This document shows positions 60,010 to 64,000 of a DNA stretch of 64,000 nt, one piece after another. The notes beneath the pieces are model-generated. The model saw only the letters and a list, made by a program, of their open reading frames with translations, did not search any database and was not told the origin of the DNA. Origin of the DNA: Xanthobacter agilis (GTDB lineage: Bacteria > Pseudomonadota > Alphaproteobacteria > Rhizobiales > Xanthobacteraceae); assembly GCF_021730435.1 (NCBI RefSeq), contig NZ_JABWGX010000009.1, positions 1 through 64,000 of the forward strand, in the 5' to 3' direction. The first letter of the stretch is position 1; the number at the start of each line of letters is the position of its first letter. The position numbers were made by a program, and so were the translations under genes.

Positions 60010-60855
60010 TCAGAAGAAGGAGCGCACAAGGCCGCTCACCAGGAGGTTCCAGCCATCGATGAGGATGAAGAACAAGATCTTGAACGGCAATGAGATGACC
60101 GAAGGCGGCATCATCATCATGCCCATGGACATCACCAGCGTGGCCACGATCAGGTCGATCACCAGGAACGGCAGAACGATCAGGAAGCCGATCTCGAAGC
60201 CGCGCCGTAGCTCGGAGATCATGAACGCGGGAATGAGCACCCGCATGGAGATCTTCTGCGGCTCGGCGCCAGCGCCTGGCGTCGCACCACCCGGGGATGG
60301 GGCGGGCGTCGCGGGCAGGATGTTCTGACGCACGGCGATGTCGGCGAACAGTTGAAGATCCTTGCCGCGGACATGATCGAGCATGAAATCGCGGAACGGA
60401 TCCGAAATCTTCTCCAGCGCTTCCTGCTCGGTGATGCGATTCTCTGTGAGTGGGACGACGCCGTCCTGCCATGCCCGGTCGAAGGTGGGCGCCATGACAT
60501 AGAACGTCATGAACAGCGCGAGCGAGACCAGCACCAGATTCGCCGGCGTCGACGGCAACCCGAGGCCGGAGCGCAGAAAGGAAAAGGCGATGATGAAACG
60601 GGTGAAGCTCGTCAGCATGATGAGCAGCCCCGGCGCCACTGAAAGGACGGTGAGCAGCGCCACCATCTGGATGATGCGGGCCGCCGTGCCGCCGCTGAAG
60701 TCGGGCAGGATCTGGTCGAGGCTCGGCAGGTTTCCGGCCGACGACTGGGCGAAGGCCGGGTCAGCTCCGAGAACGATCGCAAGGCTCACGAGGGGAAGAG
60801 CCAGAGCCGCCGACGGCCGTCGCCGTCGCGCGCCCGCCGGGGAGCACACGATCAC
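60010..60855 (-). CDS. fliP: Flagellar export-gate protein FliP
   Basis: 281 residues from GTG 60855, overlapping fliL by four bases. A cleavable signal (cleaved near PAFAQSS) is followed by MVALLTVLSVAPGLLIMLTS, FLRSGLGLPSTPANLVLVSL, SELRRGFEIGFLIVLPFLVI and MMMPPSVISLPFKILFFILI, the classic FliP segments. It forms the export gate core with FliQ/FliR. A Pro-rich insert at about 185-205 is slightly longer than usual. Confidence 0.94.
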   Translation of the reverse strand: MIVCSPAGARRRRPSAALALPLVSLAIVLGADPAFAQSSAGNLPSLDQILPDFSGGTAARIIQMVALLTVLSVAPGLLIMLTSFTRFIIAFSFLRSGLGLPSTPANLVLVSLALFMTFYVMAPTFDRAWQDGVVPLTENRITEQEALEKISDPFRDFMLDHVRGKDLQLFADIAVRQNILPATPAPSPGGATPGAGAEPQKISMRVLIPAFMISELRRGFEIGFLIVLPFLVIDLIVATLVMSMGMMMMPPSVISLPFKILFFILIDGWNLLVSGLVRSFF

Positions 60856-61346
60856 TGCACCACCATCGTTCCGAGCACCAGCTCGGTGACCTTGCCCTGA
60901 GACCGTGTGGTCGCGCGATCATTGAGGTCCTCGCGCAGGTGCTGAAGGCCGCTCGGCCCTTCAAGCTGGCTCAGGGAGAGGGACCGCATGTAGGCGATGA
61001 TGTCTTCGCGCACTTCCGCCGCGGTGACATCCGGATTGGCGAGCGCACCGTTCTTGAACACCAGCGCGACTTCCAGGCGCACGAAGGTGGAGGAGGGCGC
61101 TGCGAGATTCACCACGATAGGCTTCAGGTCCTTGATCGCGAGATCCCCAGTGTAACGCAGCTGGGGCGCGTCCTTGTCTCCGGGGGCGGAGGCCAAGCGC
61201 GCGCTCACCGAGGCCTCCACGGTGTTTCCGAGCAGGTAGCCAATGCCCGCGCCCGTGACCAGCGCGATGAGGGTGAGAACGGCAAGCGCGATCAACAGGC
61301 CGCGTTTGCCGTTCGCCGGGGTCTCGTCGGAAGAGGGGCTGGCCAC
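60852..61346 (-). CDS. fliL: Flagellar basal body-associated protein FliL
   Basis: 164 residues: a short cytoplasmic N-terminus, one membrane segment (GLLIALAVLTLIALVTGAGI) and a periplasmic domain with the FliL pattern (IVNLAAPSSTFVRLEVALVF, LREDLNDRATTRSQGKVTEL). It supports stator function. Twelve bases separate it from the upstream flgH gene. Confidence 0.9.
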   Translation of the reverse strand: MASPSSDETPANGKRGLLIALAVLTLIALVTGAGIGYLLGNTVEASVSARLASAPGDKDAPQLRYTGDLAIKDLKPIVVNLAAPSSTFVRLEVALVFKNGALANPDVTAAEVREDIIAYMRSLSLSQLEGPSGLQHLREDLNDRATTRSQGKVTELVLGTMVVQ

Positions 61347-61358
61347 AGGATCTAATCC

Positions 61359-62078
61359 TCACCAGGGCGCGACGACATCGTAGATGCGCTGGCCCCACGC
61401 GGGCTGCTGCACGTCCATCTGGCGGCCCCGGCCACCGTAGGAAATGCGGGCTTCGGCGATCTTGTCATATGGAATGATATTGCCCGACGACACATCGAGC
61501 GGATTGACGATGCCCGCGATGTTCAGCACGCGGACTTCGTAATTCACCTTGATCTCTTGTGAGCCGCTGATGATGAGGTTGCCATCCGGCAGCACTTCGG
61601 TCACCACGGCGGCGATGCTCAGGCGCAACTTCTCCGATCGGTCGATCGTGCCCTTGCCGTTGGTCTCGGTGTCCGAATTGACGGTGAAATTGCCCGCCGC
61701 ATTGCCCGCATTGGCGCCGCGGCCGAAGCCCGAGAGGCTGAGGCCGGTGTCGAAGTCCAGATCGCTCTTGGACTTGCGCGAGCGGTCGGTGGCGTTGTCG
61801 AACTGGGCCTTGTCGTCGAGGGCGATGGATACGCGGATCACGTCTCCCACCTTCGAGGCGCGCAAGTCCCGATAAAGGCTGCCCGAGCGGTTCTGGTCCC
61901 AGGTGGAACGGAAGCTGCGCACCGGCGGTTGCTGGAACGTCACCGGCACCGGCTCACGGGTGGTTTCAAGCCCGGAGCCAAGCGGGCTCAAGGTGGGGCC
62001 GGTCAGCAGGTTGTCGTTGTTTGTCTGGCAGCCGGCGACAAGAAGCGCGGCGCCGACGGTCATGGCGAAACGTTTCAT
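61359..62078 (-). CDS. flgH: Flagellar L-ring protein FlgH
   Basis: 239 residues. Lipoprotein signal with lipobox VAGC (Cys17). SLYRDLRASKVGDVIRVSIA and GNLIISGSQEIKVNYEVRVL are family signatures. GIVNPLDVSSGNIIPYDKIA and ISYGGRGRQMDVQQPAWGQR close the protein. It builds the outer-membrane ring. Overlaps motE by four bases (62075-62078). Confidence 0.93.
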   Translation of the reverse strand: MKRFAMTVGAALLVAGCQTNNDNLLTGPTLSPLGSGLETTREPVPVTFQQPPVRSFRSTWDQNRSGSLYRDLRASKVGDVIRVSIALDDKAQFDNATDRSRKSKSDLDFDTGLSLSGFGRGANAGNAAGNFTVNSDTETNGKGTIDRSEKLRLSIAAVVTEVLPDGNLIISGSQEIKVNYEVRVLNIAGIVNPLDVSSGNIIPYDKIAEARISYGGRGRQMDVQQPAWGQRIYDVVAPW

Positions 62079-62680
62079 CCGGGACGCCCCTCCTGCGCCC
62101 GGCGCGAGAGGCCGACCAGCGTGGAGGTCAGCCGTGCCGCGCGGGCAGGGTCGAACTCGTTCAGGATGGAGCTGGCCACCCGAGGGTTCAGCTTGGAGAG
62201 CAGGGCCGCCGCCATGTCCTCGTTCATGGCGGCCATCTGCGCCGCGGCCGCATCCGGCCGCATCTGGGAGATCACCGCGACCAGGGATTCGTCGGCCTTC
62301 TTGAGGAAGGCTTCGCGACGTTGCAGCCAGTCCTGGTATTCCGCCCGCTTCGCCTCAAGTTGAGCGATGCGCGCCTCGATTTCCTTCTCCATGGCCGCAA
62401 GCGCCTCCTTCTGCCGCGCGAAACGCGCGTCGGCGGCGGCATCGGCGATATTGCGGCAGTATTGCGCGGCCTGCTCATCCCGCGCGGCGGCGGCGGGCGC
62501 CGGCTGCGCGGCACCGGGTGCGCTCTGCGCTTGAGCCGGACTCGCGGCGCCGAGGACGGCAGCCAAGGCGAGAAGCGGCATGCCCCCAGCTGCGACCCGC
62601 GCCGGGCGCCGGTCCGCGGCGCCGCCCGAACGGCGGGCCAATGCCGCCGTGACAAGTGTGGGCAGCGTGAGGTTCATCAT
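62075..62680 (-). CDS. motE: MotE family periplasmic motility protein
   Basis: 201 residues from ATG 62680 after GGAGGGG. N-terminal signal-type segment, Ala-rich linker, then a predicted coiled coil (about 85-130: ALAAMEKEIEARIAQLEAKR) and an MgtE-N-like end (AAQMAAMNEDMAAALLSKLN, RVASSILNEFDPARAARLTS). MotE is a Rhizobiales chaperone for MotC, and the position between flgI and flgH is the known one. Several ATGs are close, so the start is approximate. Confidence 0.85.
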   Translation of the reverse strand: MMNLTLPTLVTAALARRSGGAADRRPARVAAGGMPLLALAAVLGAASPAQAQSAPGAAQPAPAAAARDEQAAQYCRNIADAAADARFARQKEALAAMEKEIEARIAQLEAKRAEYQDWLQRREAFLKKADESLVAVISQMRPDAAAAQMAAMNEDMAAALLSKLNPRVASSILNEFDPARAARLTSTLVGLSRRAQEGRPG

Positions 62681-62818
62681 ACACCCCTCCATGCTGAGGA
62701 CGCTGTTCCGCCCGAAGGCGAAAGCAGAGGATGAATCGTTCTAGGCGGACTGTCTTGCGCGACGCTGACCTTGATGCGGCGCGTCATGCCGCGGCGGGCT
62801 CCACCGGAGTGCGGCGCA

Positions 62819-63931
62819 TTACTGGAACACAAGCTCGGCCTGAAGGGCCCCAGAGGTCTTCACCGCCTGGAGAATGGAGATGATGTCCGTGGGCTTGAGG
62901 CCAAAACGATTGAGCCCGTTGACCAGGGACTGGAGGCTCGTTCCGCGCACGATGCCGATGGGCCCGCCACTCTCCTCCGCCGCGATGTCGGTGCGTGGCA
63001 CCACCACCGTCTCACCGAAGCTGTAGGGCATGGGCTGGGAGACCTCGGGGGTCTCGGTCACCTGAACGGTCAGGTTGCCCTGGGTGACGGCGAAGGTGGA
63101 AACCTGCACATTGCGGCCGATGACCACCGTTCCCGTGCGCTGGTCCACCACCACCCGCGCCGGCGTGTCGGGCTCGACCTGGAGGTCGCCGATCTCGGCG
63201 AGGAAACGCGCCGGATTCACGCGCTCGGGTCGCTGCACCACCACGGTGCGCAGGTCGATCTCGCGCGCGAGACGCTTGCCGTAGCGGGCCTGGGTATAGG
63301 CGTTGACCACGTCGGCAATGGCGGCGGCGGTGCGGAAATCCGGGTTGGTGAGGTCGAGGTAGAACTCCGGAAGCTCGCTGAGGCGACCGGGAACCTGCTT
63401 TTCCACCAAAGCGCCGTTGGCGATCCGGCCGGCGGTGGGCACGCCCTGGCTCAAGGTCTCCGCCTGTCCCGTGATCTGGATGCCCGAAACGAGCTGGCCC
63501 TGCGCGACCGCATAGACGATGCCGTCGGCGCCGTTGAGGGGGGTGACGAGCAGGGTGCCGCCGCGCAGCGAGGTGGCGTCGCCGAGGGAGGCGATGGTGA
63601 CGTCGATGCGTGTGCCGATGGCCGCGAAGGCGGGCAGGTTTGCGGTGACGGCCACAGCCGCCACGTTCTTCGCGCGGAGCGCGATGCCCTGCACGTTGAT
63701 GCCCATGCGATCGAGCATGGACTGCATCGCCTGCTCGGTAAACGGCGAATTGCGCAACGTGTCGCCGGTGCCTTGCAGGCCGATCACCAGCCCGTAGCCC
63801 ACCAGCAGGTTGTCGCGCACGCCCTGAATCGAGGAGATATCCTTGATGCGCGTCATGGCATGTGCAGGCTGCGCTGCGAAGCCGCACAGGCCGGCGAGAA
63901 TGACAATGGCGAGACGCAGCAAGACAGTCAT
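62819..63931 (-). CDS. flgI: Flagellar P-ring protein FlgI
   Basis: 370 residues with a signal peptide (IVILAGLCGFAAQPAHA). MTRIKDISSIQGVRDNLLVG and YGLVIGLQGTGDTLRNSPFT form the standard start of mature FlgI, and the C-terminus LKPTDIISILQAVKTSGALQ ends with the family's ALQAELVFQ. It forms the periplasmic P ring. The ATG overlaps the flgA stop by two bases. Confidence 0.95.
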   Translation of the reverse strand: MTVLLRLAIVILAGLCGFAAQPAHAMTRIKDISSIQGVRDNLLVGYGLVIGLQGTGDTLRNSPFTEQAMQSMLDRMGINVQGIALRAKNVAAVAVTANLPAFAAIGTRIDVTIASLGDATSLRGGTLLVTPLNGADGIVYAVAQGQLVSGIQITGQAETLSQGVPTAGRIANGALVEKQVPGRLSELPEFYLDLTNPDFRTAAAIADVVNAYTQARYGKRLAREIDLRTVVVQRPERVNPARFLAEIGDLQVEPDTPARVVVDQRTGTVVIGRNVQVSTFAVTQGNLTVQVTETPEVSQPMPYSFGETVVVPRTDIAAEESGGPIGIVRGTSLQSLVNGLNRFGLKPTDIISILQAVKTSGALQAELVFQ

Positions 63932-64000
63932 CTCATCTTGATCCTGACGGAACCATCGGCCTGGACCTCGCCGATGATGATCTGGCCACTGTCGATGTTC
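63928..64000 (-). CDS. flgA: Flagella basal-body P-ring formation protein FlgA, C-terminal end
   Basis: The last 24 codons enter from the right edge, reading NIDSGQIIIGEVQADGSVRI then KMR and stop TGA (63930-63928). The V-Q-A-D-G-S-V-R ending and position directly before flgI fit FlgA, the chaperone for P-ring assembly. Most of the gene is outside the window. Confidence 0.75.
   Translation of the reverse strand, partial: NIDSGQIIIGEVQADGSVRIKMR

Noticed and set aside
1-64000. tRNA and rRNA genes
   Set aside because: No cloverleaf-like or rRNA-like sequence was recognised by eye; a tRNAscan/Infernal run would be decisive.

Overview
The window reads as chromosomal DNA of a GC-rich alphaproteobacterium of the Rhizobiales, most likely a Xanthobacteraceae-type free-living soil or water bacterium. 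Supporting features are the MotC/MotE flagellar accessory proteins with the order flgA-flgI-motE-flgH-fliL-fliP-flagellin, a RegB/RegA (ActS/ActR) redox two-component pair, a molybdenum storage protein operon typical of diazotrophs, and SapC, IalB and SIMPL proteins. The species cannot be fixed from sequence reading alone. No rRNA, tRNA or CRISPR array was recognised.

Layout. 1-3.6 kb is a graveyard of broken insertion sequences (IS3, IS5 and IS21 families) surrounding an FkbM-type methyltransferase. 3.6-10 kb, on the minus strand, is a two-gene polysaccharide or glycoprotein glycosylation operon containing a 1725-residue protein with two related GT-B modules and a DUF115 domain. 10.6-15.5 kb holds a peptide-deformylase homologue lacking key metal ligands, a decayed autotransporter, an IalB-like gene with a premature stop, and sapC. 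15.7-19.2 kb carries two AraC regulators and a zinc alcohol dehydrogenase. 19.3-32.8 kb is a large minus-strand catabolic unit: a sensor kinase and sigma-54 response regulator, then a textbook sigma-54 promoter with a pair of upstream palindromes, then two periplasmic binding proteins, livHMGF-type transporter genes, and an iron-ADH / aldehyde dehydrogenase / iron-ADH set. This is best read as a self-contained uptake-and-oxidation system for an unidentified alcohol, diol or related compound.

33-36.8 kb has a SIMPL protein, a Nudix hydrolase with a 300-residue Lys/Ala/Pro-rich tail, and a GSCFA protein. 37.2-38.9 kb is mosB-mosA with a strong terminator. 39.5-43.8 kb has a FecR-domain protein, a glutaminase-STAS-cyclic-nucleotide-binding fusion and a ManC/AlgA-type bifunctional enzyme that would supply GDP-mannose. 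43.9-49.1 kb pairs regA and regB with cydA-cydB-cydX (cytochrome bd oxidase), so a redox sensor lies beside a terminal oxidase of the kind it commonly controls. 49.9-64 kb is flagellar: lytic transglycosylase, fliK, motC, motB, fliH, fliF, flagellin, fliP, fliL, flgH, motE, flgI and the end of flgA, all on the minus strand.

Most promising for new biology: the tandem-GT/DUF115 protein, whose accessory beta domain is shared with the nearby FkbM protein; the sigma-54-controlled transporter-dehydrogenase operon with its dedicated two-component system; the degenerate deformylase; and the autotransporter remnant whose stop codon lies inside a segment bounded by in-frame direct repeats.
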